Below are positions 8,698 through 16,186 of a stretch of 25,273 bases of DNA, in pieces. The stretch's first letter is position 1. Every line of letters begins with the position of its first letter. Origin of the DNA: JAVVEZ01 sp032250895 (lineage in GTDB: Bacteria > Pseudomonadota > Gammaproteobacteria > Pseudomonadales > Pseudohongiellaceae); contig JAVVEZ010000049.1 of assembly GCA_032250895.1 (NCBI GenBank), positions 1 to 25,273 on the forward strand, read 5' to 3'. Below the pieces are notes generated by a model. It ran no database searches. It was not told the DNA's origin and saw nothing but the letters and a program-made list of their open reading frames with translations. A program made the translations under genes and the position numbers.

Positions 8698-8841
8698 GGA
8701 AGAAGCCCCCTGTTTTCGTTTTAGCTGTTTTTCAACAGCCTGTTAATTAAATCCGCCGTTGATAGAGAGAATAGCATGATTCTTCGGCAAAAAACTTATA
8801 TCAGAGGTACCGGCTCAATCGTCCATACGACCGCGAAATGC

Positions 8842-8847
8842 TATAAT
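8842..8847 (+). promoter_or_regulatory. Probable -10 box of the cytochrome c5-like gene
   Basis: A perfect TATAAT lies 30 bases before the ATG of the cytochrome gene. The region 17 bases upstream has no good -35 match, so activator dependence or an extended -10 (preceded by GC) is possible. Confidence 0.45.
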
Positions 8848-8876
8848 CGCGCCGGTCGAAACCAAGGACCAGCACC

Positions 8877-9290
8877 ATGCGCGACCCAGACCAGCCATCT
8901 TTCAGCAGATTCATGCGCGTTCCCGGCATGCTCATCAGCGTGGCCGTCGCGCAGGTCGTGCTGGCAGGTTCGGAAGAGCCGGCCGTTACACTGGCCGCGC
9001 CTGTCTCAACCGCTGAAGCGGTGGTCGCGGCGCTGACCGGGCAGCAGGTCTACAGCAACGTCTGCATCGCCTGCCACGCCCCACCCGGTGTCGGCGGTGC
9101 ACCAGCACTTGGCGACGCCGATGCCTGGACCCCGCGCATCGCCCAGGGCATGGACACGCTGATCGATCATGCCTTGAACGGATTCACCGGCAGCACCGGC
9201 GTCATGCCGAAGAAGGGCGAGCGCGTCGACCTCTCCGATGAGGAAATTATCGGGGCAGTCGAATACATGATCGGGCAGGTCGATCAGTAA
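8877..9290 (+). CDS. Cytochrome c5-like periplasmic electron carrier
   Basis: 137-residue protein with an N-terminal hydrophobic export signal (VPGMLISVAVAQVVLAG) and one haem c site, CIACH. The order matches class I c5-type cytochromes: QQVYSNVCIACHAPPGVGGAPALGD, then a likely distal Met in GVMPKKG, then a closing helix EEIIGAVEYMIGQ. The start at 8877 has AAGGA about nine bases upstream. It is complete and stands alone. It would carry single electrons in the periplasm, and with the dedicated PCMH cytochrome destroyed it is the only intact cytochrome c in the window. Whether it ever served that enzyme is not shown by the sequence. Confidence 0.85.
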   Translation: MRDPDQPSFSRFMRVPGMLISVAVAQVVLAGSEEPAVTLAAPVSTAEAVVAALTGQQVYSNVCIACHAPPGVGGAPALGDADAWTPRIAQGMDTLIDHALNGFTGSTGVMPKKGERVDLSDEEIIGAVEYMIGQVDQ

Positions 9291-9333
9291 ACTACTGCGC
9301 GGGCAGGTTCATGGTCATTTGATAATCTGTCAG

Positions 9334-9410
9334 GATCAAAGGGGTCAAAGGGGTCTGAGAAATGGGGTTTCAAGTTACTCTGACCCCTTTGATTTCTGAC
9401 CCCTTTGATT
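9334..9410. repeat. REP-like repeat cluster, locus 2
   Basis: GATCAAAGGGGTC is followed by a second AAGGGGTC, then by two inverted copies (ACTCTGACCCCTTTGAT and TTCTGACCCCTTTGAT). The cluster fills the space between the cytochrome c5-like gene and the histidine-kinase fragment and ends eight bases from the kinase stop codon. Confidence 0.75.
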
Positions 9411-9417
9411 TTTTGAT

Positions 9418-9940
9418 TCAGAAACTGATCACTACCGAGGTCCGTACTCCCGGTGTTGACAGCACCTTCACCTTGCCGCCGTTGAGTTTCACTATCTGTT
9501 TGACGATGCTCATGCCGATGCCGCTGCCGCCGCGTTTGGTGGTAAAGAAGGGAATGAAGATGTTCTCCAGGTTCTCGGGCTCTATGCCCGAGCCGTTATC
9601 GGTAACGCTAAGCTCTACCCGGCCTCTTTCCTTGAGCTCTGCCGTGATTGCGACGCGCGGCCTGTCAAGCTCTGCGGAGGCTTCGATGGCATTGCGCAGC
9701 AGATTGATCAATGCCTGTTCCAGCAGATCCGGATCGGCCTGCAGCTCCAGGGTTTCCGGCTGACAGCGGGTTTCGAGGCTGACCTTGTGGGCGCGGGCCT
9801 GTTCGGCCATCAGGCTGCTGACCGAGTTGAGCAGTTCCCGGATGCGAAATTGCCGCATCCTGGGCATTGGCAGCTGCGTCAATGAACGGTAACTTTCCAC
9901 AAATCGCATCAGGCTCTGACCGCGGTTGCCTATGGTGCCG
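9418..9940 (-). pseudogene. NtrY-like sensor histidine kinase, C-terminal fragment
   Basis: The minus-strand frame encodes the ATP-binding end of a histidine kinase. It shows an N box (LLRNAIEAS), G1 (DNGSGI), F box (FIPFFTTK) and G2 (GSGIGMS), and ends VRTSVVISF before TGA. Upstream it keeps only the residues after the phospho-acceptor helix (RGQSLMRFVESYRSLTQLP). The H box, sensor and membrane parts are gone. At about 9938 the sequence passes into the AAA+ domain of the response regulator in a different frame. The apparent ATG at 9978 lies inside the regulator sequence and is not a native start. It cannot act as a kinase on its own. Confidence 0.8.
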
Positions 9941-10528
9941 ATAGATATCGCGGGCGACGACTTCCTTGCCGGTGCCATTTTCGCCCAGTATCAGCACATT
10001 GGCATCGGTGGGCGCGACCCGCTCGATCATGTTGTAGATGGCCTGCATGGCACTGCTTTCACCGACCAGTCCGGCGTCGGGAGCGGCAGGCAGAATCTCT
10101 TTCTGGCGTGAGCGCAGATAGCTGACTTCCGCCTGACTTTGTTTCAGGCGCAGGGCCGACTGTACCGTGGTCAGCAGGCGTTCGTTCTGCCAGGGTTTGA
10201 GGACAAAATCGATGGCCCCCTATTTCATCGCCTTGACAGCCGTATCGACCGCGCCATAGGCAGTCATCAGAATGACCAGGGCATCGGGCTGTCGCTTCAG
10301 GATGGCGCCCAGCCAGTGCATGCCTTCCTCGCCGCTGTTGGCCCCAAGCTCGAAGTTCATGTCCAGCAGAATCACATCCCAGGTGGCGGTGGCGAGGTGT
10401 GCAGGAATTCGGGTAGGCTTGTCCTCGGTCTGTACCAGCGCAAAGTGACGTTTGAGCAACATCCGTGCGGCTGTCAGCACATCCGGGTCATCATCGACCA
10501 CCAGAATTCGGCCAGTTTGCTCAGTCAT
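9938..10528 (-). pseudogene. NtrC/NtrX-type response regulator with internal TAG, truncated in its AAA+ domain
   Basis: The ATG at 10528 opens a receiver domain: RILVVDDDPDVL (acidic pocket), VILLDMNF (phospho-acceptor Asp) and LMTAYG. At 10222-10220 an in-frame TAG replaces one codon between AVKAMK and GAIDFVLKPW. The same frame then continues through the conserved KPW, a linker, and the start of the AAA+ domain (GLVGESSAMQAI, Walker A GENGTGKE) up to ARDIYR near 9938. There it jumps into the kinase. The sigma-54 contact loop (GAFTGA), Walker B and the DNA-binding helix-turn-helix are all missing. Intact relatives bind enhancers and activate sigma-54 promoters. Gene order (regulator then kinase) is normal for this class. 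The exporter genes at 13094-19178 are the likely former targets. Confidence 0.85.
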
Positions 10529-10589
10529 GGCATCCGTTTCTTTGCAGGCTGGTTATCGGCTGCTTTTTATCAGCTATTGTCGCAGCGTG

Positions 10590-10609
10590 AGTGTCCGCCA
10601 GCGTACACT
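10590..10609. promoter_or_regulatory. Palindromic operator-like site upstream of the regulator gene
   Basis: GTGTCCGCCAGCGTACAC (10591-10608) is an imperfect dyad about 62 bases upstream of the response-regulator ATG. It matches 15 of 18 bases of GTGTTCGCTAGCGGACAC at 12942-12959 before the HlyD-type gene. A site shared by the regulator gene and the exporter operon fits autoregulation plus target control. Confidence 0.6.
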
Positions 10610-10697
10610 TTCTCCCGCCAGGCGTACAGCCCTGATTTTCACGGCTGAGCGCCACGTTCCTACTGGTCTGAAATGCCGGTTCTGACGATCACCCAGC

Positions 10698-10814
10698 TCA
10701 TCTCACCACGAGTTCCGCAAATGCCAGAGTAAGCGCCACCACGCCGACATAAAATACCATCAGACTGCACAGTACATAACGGCGGCTTTTTTTCATCTTC
10801 ATGAACCATTGCAT
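10698..10814 (-). CDS. 38-residue single-pass membrane peptide
   Basis: The ATG at 10814 follows the GntR stop codon by two bases. AAGGAG lies nine bases upstream, inside the end of the GntR gene, so translation is probably coupled. The peptide starts MQWFMKMKKSRRYV, a positively charged end, and continues with a hydrophobic stretch (LCSLMVFYVGVVALTLAFA) long enough for one membrane span, then ends LVVR. The charge pattern predicts N-terminus in the cytoplasm. I recognise no family. As the last gene of the ABC-GntR operon it may be a small accessory or stabilising subunit of the transporter, which is a guess from position. Confidence 0.6.
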   Translation of the reverse strand: MQWFMKMKKSRRYVLCSLMVFYVGVVALTLAFAELVVR

Positions 10815-10816
10815 GG

Positions 10817-11176
10817 TCACTTGCTCCTTTGCAGATAATAGTCGTTGAGGTCCTGCAGGCTGATGCCCAGCAGGTCCATGGTGGCAAATACCTCGGGTAA
10901 TTCCTGCCGCACAAACTGGTTCTTCTTCAGTGTCATCGTACACTGCTGCGCCCTGGCTTCCAGAAAATAGCCGACCCCGCGCTGGGTGTTGACGATGCCG
11001 TGATCCTGCAGATAAGCCAGTGACTTGATGACCGTGTTGGGATTGACCGAGGTCATCAGCGACAATTCCTTGACCGAGGGTAACTTGTCGCCATCTTTCC
11101 AGCTGCCGGTCAGGACCTTTTCGCAGACAAAGTCGGCTACCTGCAGATAAATGGGGTAATTCGGTTTGAATTGCAT
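10817..11176 (-). CDS. GntR-family regulator, YtrA subfamily
   Basis: 119-residue regulator beginning MQFKPNYPIYLQVADF. It has a winged helix (GDKLPSVKELSLMTSVNPNTVIKSLAYLQ, about residues 27-60, then a wing HGIVNTQRGVGYFL) and a short C-terminal helical tail. This compact form, without a large effector domain, is the YtrA subfamily that controls ABC transporter operons. The start at 11176 has GAGGTG four bases upstream, overlapping the end of the permease gene. The ATG further upstream at 11230 would lie inside the permease. It is third in an operon with an ATPase and a membrane protein, whereas in Bacillus ytrA comes first. The likely operator is at 12851-12876. Confidence 0.88.
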   Translation of the reverse strand: MQFKPNYPIYLQVADFVCEKVLTGSWKDGDKLPSVKELSLMTSVNPNTVIKSLAYLQDHGIVNTQRGVGYFLEARAQQCTMTLKKNQFVRQELPEVFATMDLLGISLQDLNDYYLQRSK

Positions 11177-11177
11177 G

Positions 11178-11936
11178 CTACACCTCGTAGTCCGCCAGCC
11201 AGAGGTAGGCCAGATAGAGTATCCAGCCACTCAACAGCACAGACAGCACCTCGAAATGCCAGGGTTGCAGGGCTATGTTCAGGTCAAGGCTTATGTTTTC
11301 GTTGGGCACCAGCATCCAGCCATCAAAATAGCTGGCAAAACGCAACCTGAGCGTCTGCCAGGCCAGGAAGACACCACTGCCCATCAGCAGCAGGTAGGTG
11401 ATGACGGTCTTGACGAGGGTGTAGCTGCTGAAAAATATCGCGCCGGCAAAAATAAAGGCATGTGTTTTCAGGTAGGAGGTAATGCCGTCGAGGACAGCCG
11501 CTGAGCTGAAATCCACGAACTGTGCAGCATAACCAAACAGCGTATTTGACAACAGTTGTGCGCAGATTTCGAACCCCAGGTAGGCCAGCATCACATAGAG
11601 GACAAACAGCGGGCCCGAGGCCAGGTATTTCACCAGCAATCGCTCCAGGGTCGATACCGGCAGCATCAGGTAGTGGATGTTTTCCAGCGGGGTGTGCAGC
11701 GCACGGAAAATCGTTCCGGTGAACAGGGTCCCACCCAGGAGCAGAACCGAAGGGAAGACATTCTCGTAAAATTCAAAGGATTCGGCTGTGTTGAAGGAAG
11801 CACCCATCACCCCAATGCCATACAGAACCAGCCCAATCAGCATCAGAGCCACGCTATAGCGAATCAGCCGCGGCAGACTGTCGAGCACTTCGTCGCGCTG
11901 CAACAGCAGAAAACGGGAAAAGTTGAAGTGTTTCAT
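11178..11936 (-). CDS. ABC transporter membrane subunit (six predicted spans)
   Basis: 252-residue hydrophobic protein with about six membrane spans (examples: YSVALMLIGLVLYGIGVMG, VLLLGGTLFTGTIF, FVLYVMLAYLGFEICAQLL, TYLLLMGSGVFLA and the last, VLSVLLSGWILYLAYLWL). There is no signal peptide. It overlaps the ATPase gene by four bases (ATGA arrangement) and ends one base before the GntR start, which indicates one operon and translational coupling. The pattern of ATPase, six-span protein and YtrA-type regulator matches ABC-2-like transporters that respond to cell-envelope stress. The substrate is unknown. Confidence 0.8.
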   Translation of the reverse strand: MKHFNFSRFLLLQRDEVLDSLPRLIRYSVALMLIGLVLYGIGVMGASFNTAESFEFYENVFPSVLLLGGTLFTGTIFRALHTPLENIHYLMLPVSTLERLLVKYLASGPLFVLYVMLAYLGFEICAQLLSNTLFGYAAQFVDFSSAAVLDGITSYLKTHAFIFAGAIFFSSYTLVKTVITYLLLMGSGVFLAWQTLRLRFASYFDGWMLVPNENISLDLNIALQPWHFEVLSVLLSGWILYLAYLWLADYEV

Positions 11937-12823
11937 TGTCTTGCTCCTGCGTTGCTGCCTTTGTTTCCAGCGTCATTGAAGAGTGACTGCACCAGCGCCG
12001 TCTGCTGAGTCACCAGCCCGAACAGCAGCGACAGGTCCACCTGTGTTGCCACCCCCTCGTCATTACGTTTTACATAGGCACAGCCGCCAAGGCTCTTTTC
12101 CGAAAACAGCGCGGTGTCCGGTGCGCTCAGGGCATGTTCAAAGGACAGCCTGTCGGCAATGTCATCCAGGGGGCGGGTGAGCAGGATTCTGCCATCGGCG
12201 AGGATGCTGACGGTATCGATCAGACCTTCCAGATCATGCACCTGATGGGTCGAGATAATGACGGTGCTGTGCTCGTCAAAATTGTCCAGCAGCACCTCAC
12301 GAAACTGGCTCTTGCTGGGGATGTCCATGCCATTGCTGGGCTCATCCAGAATCACCAGGCAGGCGCGTGTTGCCAGACCAAAACTCAGCATGGCCTTCTT
12401 GCGCTGGCCATGGGACAGGGTATTGAGCGCTTTGTCGGCGGGCAGCCCGAACTTCTGCAGCAGTGACAGAAAGTAGGGCTGATCGAAACGCGGGTAGAGT
12501 GGCCCATAGCGCTCGCCATATTGCCGGGCCCTGAGGCTGGGGGTATGGAACTCTTCCGGCAGAAAAAACACATCCTGCAGAAAGGCCGGGTCGCGCTCGG
12601 CCGGCGTAAAGCCCTTGATGCTGATGTCGCCACCGTGGGGAAAGAGCAGGCCGGCCAGCAGCTTCAGGAGGGTGGTCTTGCCGGCCCCATTGGGGCCCAA
12701 CAAGCCACAAATACAACCACCGGGCAGGGATATACCGGCACCGGTAAAGATGGCTGTCTGCCCCCGGCTGAACAACCCGCTTTTTTCCGGGTAGGAAAAC
12801 TCGAGATTTCTCACATTTATCAT
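11933..12823 (-). CDS. ABC transporter ATP-binding subunit
   Basis: 296-residue ATPase when started at MINVRNLEFSYP (12823), where GAGGA lies eight bases upstream. The ATG at 12838 would add five residues and has no good ribosome-binding site. Walker A is GPNGAGKT (residues 43-50), the signature is LSHGQRK (His in place of the usual second Gly), Walker B is CLVILDEPS, and the switch His lies in IISTHQVHD. A C-terminal extension of about 80 residues follows the nucleotide-binding fold. It powers the membrane protein encoded directly downstream. All motifs look functional, in contrast to the decayed ABC genes on the other side of the promoter region. Confidence 0.9.
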   Translation of the reverse strand: MINVRNLEFSYPEKSGLFSRGQTAIFTGAGISLPGGCICGLLGPNGAGKTTLLKLLAGLLFPHGGDISIKGFTPAERDPAFLQDVFFLPEEFHTPSLRARQYGERYGPLYPRFDQPYFLSLLQKFGLPADKALNTLSHGQRKKAMLSFGLATRACLVILDEPSNGMDIPSKSQFREVLLDNFDEHSTVIISTHQVHDLEGLIDTVSILADGRILLTRPLDDIADRLSFEHALSAPDTALFSEKSLGGCAYVKRNDEGVATQVDLSLLFGLVTQQTALVQSLFNDAGNKGSNAGARQ

Positions 12824-12850
12824 CCTGGGTATCCTCATTGAAGCAATTAA

Positions 12851-12876
12851 TACTTAACTAGTTACCTAGTAAAGTA
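12851..12876. promoter_or_regulatory. Likely YtrA/GntR operator at the ABC operon promoter
   Basis: TACTTAACTAG and CTAGTAAAGTA form an 11-4-11 dyad in which 10 of 11 base pairs are complementary. It also contains a perfect TAACTAGTTA. It lies 28-53 bases upstream of the ATPase start at 12823, where a promoter for the minus-strand operon is expected. AT-rich dyads of this size are typical for YtrA-type regulators, so repression by the GntR protein of the same operon is the natural reading. Confidence 0.6.
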
Positions 12877-12939
12877 GTTGAAGTTTATGGCCACTTTCAG
12901 GAAACTGCAAGCCCCGCATGAAAATATTCTTCAGCATCC

Positions 12940-12980
12940 AGGTGTTCGCTAGCGGACACCTACTGTCCCACAGCGGACGA
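12940..12980. promoter_or_regulatory. Tandem palindromic sites upstream of the HlyD-type gene
   Basis: GTGTTCGCTAGCGGACAC (12942-12959), extended to a 22-base imperfect palindrome at 12940-12961, is followed by a weaker copy at 12963-12980 (CTGTCCCACAGCGGACGA). The two centres are 21 bases apart, or two helical turns, as for enhancers of NtrC-type activators. The stronger site matches 10591-10608 upstream of the response-regulator gene. I found no convincing sigma-54 promoter (GG-N10-GC) between here and 13094. Confidence 0.6.
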
Positions 12981-13093
12981 TCAAGGCTGAAGATCATGCC
13001 TGATAAAAACATAATCATTTGATTTATAAGGAATAAATTATATGGACCGAATATTGCAGCTTAAATCAATAATTCAGAGTAGCAGGCCCTCTC

Positions 13094-14255
13094 ATGACCA
13101 TGGATCGCAAGATAGAAAAGAGCCGCAAACCCCTGATCATCAAGACCGGGTCGCTGACCGTGGCCATTATCGTCTTCGGTGTGCTGGGCGAACGGGTGAC
13201 GGTAAGCACCGTAAGCCACGGCGCCTTCGAGGACTTCATTCCGGTACGCGGCAACGTCATGCCCCTGAAATCCGTCTTCCTGGATGCCATCGAAGGCGGC
13301 AGGGTGGAGCAGATCTTTGTCGAAGCCGGCAGCATTGTCGAGGAAGGCCAGCCACTGCTGGAACTGAGCAACACCACTCTGCAACTGGATGTGATTTCCC
13401 GCGAGGCCCAGGTGACCGAACAGCTCAACAACCTGCGCAACACGCGTCTGGCCATGGAGCAGAACCGCCTGTCCCTGAAAAGCCAGCTGGTTGAACTGGA
13501 CTACCAGATCCTGCGCCTGGAACGGCTGGGCGAACGCCGCAAGCACCTGGCCGAGCGCAAGCTGATTTCACAATCCGACTACATCGACACCCTGGACGAG
13601 TTGCAGTACAACCGCAACCGCCGTGAAGTGACCATCGAAAGCCAGGAACAGGAAGAACTGATGCGCCAGGCCCAGATCGAATCACTGGAATCCGGCGTGC
13701 AACAGCTGGAGCGCAATCTGGACATTGCCCGCAAGAACCTGGACAACCTGATCATCACCGCGCCCATCGCCGGGCAGTTGACCGCCCTGAATGCCGAAAT
13801 CGGCCAGTCCAAGAACCGCGGTGAAACCCTGGGCCAGATCGACGACCTGGATCAGTACAAACTGTCTGTCTTCATCGACGAGTTCTACGTCACCCGTACC
13901 CGGGTCGGCCAGTACGGTGAATTTACCCTGCTGGGGCAACCCTATGAACTGCAGATCGCCAGAGTCTATCCACAGATCGTCAATGGCCAGTTCGAAGTAG
14001 ACATGGATTTTGTCGGCATTCCGCCTCTCGAGATCCGCCGCGGCCAGACCATCCAGGTACGCGTACAACTGGGCCTTCGTGCTCAACGACAGCGGCGATG
14101 CCGCCGTGCGCCGCGACATCCGCCTGGGCAGACGCAACCCCGAATATTTTGAAGTACTGGAAGGACTGGAAGCCGGCGAGCAGGTCATCACCTCCGAGTA
14201 TGCCGCCTATGCCAACATAGAAAGAATCCAGTTCAGATCAAAGGGGTCAGAGTAA
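13094..14255 (+). pseudogene. HlyD/MacA-type periplasmic adaptor with an internal deletion
   Basis: The first frame encodes an adaptor of an ABC efflux system. It has an N-terminal membrane anchor (KTGSLTVAIIVFGVLG), a first lipoyl half (GGRVEQIFVEAGSIVEEGQPLLEL), a long helical hairpin (about residues 95-215), a second lipoyl half (APIAGQLTALNAEIG) and a beta-barrel. Near 14070 it leaves frame after IQVRVQLG. The missing continuation resumes in another frame at NWAFVLNDSGDAAVRRDIRLG and runs through GLEAGEQVITSEYAAYANIERIQF. The expected 15-25 residues between are absent. Both joined codon sets can include the bases CAACTGGG, so a deletion between short direct repeats is likely. The start is ATG 13094 or 13100; neither has a strong ribosome-binding site. 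The end merges into the inverted repeat at 14233. Confidence 0.8.
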
Positions 14256-14308
14256 GTTGATCGGTTTTTGATCAACTTACTCTGACCCCTTTGATCTGAC
14301 CCCTTTTC
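14233..14308. repeat. REP-like element, locus 3: perfect 30-bp inverted repeat plus half copy
   Basis: Bases 14233-14262 and 14270-14299 are exact reverse complements with a seven-base loop (GGTTTTT). The arm contains the AAAGGGGTCAGAG core seen at the other two loci. A further CTGACCCCTTTT follows to 14308. It lies between the adaptor's last codons and the first surviving codon of the ATPase, where the ATPase start and Walker A half should be. A 30-bp stem should terminate or stall transcription. Confidence 0.9.
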
Positions 14309-14788
14309 CAGAGCTTCAACCTGATCGACGAGCTCTCGGTCTTCGATAACGTCGAACTGCCGCTGCTCTACCAAAAGGTACCAACCAAGGAACGCAGGGA
14401 ACGAGTCGACGCTATGCTGGAAAAAGTCGGCATCATGACCCGCCGAGACCATATGCCCCAGCAACTGAGCGGCGGTCAGCAGCAACGTGTCGCAGTAGCC
14501 CGCGCCATCGTCGGCAAACCCGCCATGATCCTCGCCGACGAGCCCACCGGTAACCTGGATTCAAAAAACGGCGAAGATGTCATGAACCTGCTGGTCCAGC
14601 TCAACGACGAAGGCACCACCATCGTCATGGTCACCCACAGCCAGCACCACGCCGAATACGCCCAGCGCATCATCAACATGCTGGACGGCAGGGTACTGAA
14701 CGAACACATCATAGGCCGTGGCCAGCCAGCGGCTGGTACACCAGCCATCACACCCCGTGAGCTTGGTGATGGGGCGGCGCATGTTTAG
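14309..14788 (+). pseudogene. MacB/LolD-type ABC ATPase lacking its Walker A half
   Basis: Directly after the repeat the frame reads QSFNLIDELSVFDNVELPLLYQ, the Q-loop region of a LolD/MacB-type ATPase. It continues through the signature LSGGQQQRVAVARAI, Walker B MILADEPTGNLDS and switch VMVTHSQHHAEYA, and ends at TAG. Roughly the first 85-90 residues, including the start and the Walker A motif GxxGxGKS, are absent. The internal ATG at 14414 would begin mid-domain. The protein cannot bind ATP normally. Intact relatives drive FtsX-type permeases that work with HlyD-type adaptors, which is the gene order here. Confidence 0.85.
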
Positions 14789-15030
14789 CTATTGTGCTGC
14801 TCACCAACGACTTCAGCAAACTGGTGCTGCTCTCCAATGTCATTGCCTGGCCGGTGGCCTACATCGCCATGAATCGCTGGCTGGAGAATTTCGCCTACCG
14901 GATTGACCTGACCCCGCTGATCTTCATCGGCAGCGGCCTGATTGCATTGTGCATCGCCTGTGTGACAGTAGGGGGTACGGCAGCGAAGGCGGCGAGTCAG
15001 AAGCCGGTGCCGGCATTACGGTATGAGTAG
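14782..15030 (+). pseudogene. FtsX-family ABC permease, C-terminal remnant (first permease)
   Basis: About 80 codons of the last FtsX domain remain: IVLLTNDFSKLVLLSNVIAWP, then AMNRWLENFAYRIDL, a final membrane span, and the closing GGTAAKAASQKPVPALRYE before TAG. A full permease of this class is close to 800 residues, so about 90% is deleted. The remnant overlaps the end of the ATPase fragment. A GTG at 14794 is the only possible start, and I see no reason to think it is used. The C-terminus closely matches that of the second permease at 18225-19178. Confidence 0.8.
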
Positions 15031-15063
15031 GGAATTTTGAATTTCATGCACGCTGACGACACT
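15012..15063. repeat. 52-bp direct repeat, copy 1 (other copy 19160-19211)
   Basis: The segment matches 19160-19211 with one mismatch (15034 versus 19182). It carries the last codons of an FtsX permease on the plus strand. On the minus strand it carries the last codons (VSVHEIQNSLLIP) of the DUF4143 ATPase. Confidence 0.85.
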
Positions 15064-16173
15064 GATATCTTCCCGCAGTGGATAGTTTTTCTTGCCGGGA
15101 TAGATCACCCACAGGTGGGCCAGGTCCAACTCTTCGCAGGCTGCCTGCATGGAGCGGGTCAGTTTTGGTGCATCCTGGTATTTGACTTCCACTCCCCAGG
15201 TGCTGCCGGCACGCTGGAACACCAGGTCCAGTTCAGCGCCGGAGTGTACTGCCCAGAAACCTACTTCATCATCGAGCAGATTCAGATGTTGGATGGTGAG
15301 CTCGATGATCAGTCCTTCCCAGGAGGCACCCAGCTTGGGATGGGTCAGCAGTTGGTCCATGCGATCAACATTCAGGAAGGAATGAAACAGGCCACTGTCG
15401 CGGAAATAGATTTTGGGACTCTTCACCAGGCGCTTGCGTGTGTTGTAGTACCAGGGTTGCAACTGTCTGACAAGAAAGGTGCCGGACAGGATATCCAGAT
15501 AGCGTTTGATGGTTTTGTCATTGAGAGAGAGGCTTCTGCCGAGTTCGGAGGCATTGAACAATTGTCCATGGTAATGGGACAGCATGGTCCAGAAGCGGCG
15601 CATGGTGGCGGCGGGAATGTTCACACCGAGCATGGGGAGATCCCGCTCGAGATAGGTGCGGATGTAATCCTGCCGCCATTGTGCAGACACTTTGATGTCA
15701 GCAAGAAAGGCGCGGGGGAAACCGCCCTGCAGCCACAGACGTTCAAAGCGGTCGGGGCCGACTTCGTCGAGGGAGAAACCGCCGAGTTCAATATAACTGA
15801 TTCTGCCGGCAAGGGATTCCGCGCTTTTCTGTACCAGTTCAGGCGCAGCACTGCCCAGGATCAGGTAGCGGGTTTGATTGCTGTTGTCTGCCAGTACCCG
15901 CAGGACGGCAAACAGTTCCGGCATCAACTGGATTTCATCGATGATGACCAAACCGTCAAGGGGTTCCAGCGTGAGCATGGGGTTTTCGAGGCGGGCGCTG
16001 TCGCGGGGGTCTTCGCAATCGAAAGCATGGATAGAGGCGAAATGCCCCTGCGAGGCAAATTGCCGGGCCAGGGTGGTTTTACCGCATTGCCGGGGGCCGA
16101 TCAGCCCCACCACGGGGTTATTCTGAAAACGCCCGTGGATGAGGGACAGGTAATCTTCTCTACGGATGTCCAT
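15016..16173 (-). CDS. DUF4143-type AAA ATPase with a nuclease-like C-terminal domain
   Basis: 385-residue protein started at MDIRREDYLS (16173); the longer frame to 16221 would begin inside the inverted repeat. Walker A is GPRQCGKT (residues 26-33) and Walker B is GLVIIDEIQ (Asp79-Glu80). A winged-helix-like middle part (LSLNDKTIKRYLDILSGTFLVRQLQPW) follows, then a C-terminal DUF4143 region with the ELDLVF...GVEVKY pattern of a PD-(D/E)XK fold. These ATPases are common in genomes rich in toxin-antitoxin genes, and their function is not settled. It lies 90 bases downstream of a brnA-like antitoxin gene on the same strand. Its 3' end overlaps the end of the permease remnant on the other strand. 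The gene is intact. Confidence 0.88.
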   Translation of the reverse strand: MDIRREDYLSLIHGRFQNNPVVGLIGPRQCGKTTLARQFASQGHFASIHAFDCEDPRDSARLENPMLTLEPLDGLVIIDEIQLMPELFAVLRVLADNSNQTRYLILGSAAPELVQKSAESLAGRISYIELGGFSLDEVGPDRFERLWLQGGFPRAFLADIKVSAQWRQDYIRTYLERDLPMLGVNIPAATMRRFWTMLSHYHGQLFNASELGRSLSLNDKTIKRYLDILSGTFLVRQLQPWYYNTRKRLVKSPKIYFRDSGLFHSFLNVDRMDQLLTHPKLGASWEGLIIELTIQHLNLLDDEVGFWAVHSGAELDLVFQRAGSTWGVEVKYQDAPKLTRSMQAACEELDLAHLWVIYPGKKNYPLREDISVVSVHEIQNSLLIP

Positions 16174-16186
16174 GGGCGGCAATATA

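Noticed and set aside
12981..13093. Sigma-54 promoter before the HlyD-type gene
   Set aside because: The best candidate has GG and GC separated by 11 rather than 10 bases and lacks the TTGC context, so I do not claim it.
6029..14308. CRISPR array
   Set aside because: The repeated AAAGGGGTCAGAG units are palindromic, few, irregularly spaced over kilobases and without spacers of constant length.
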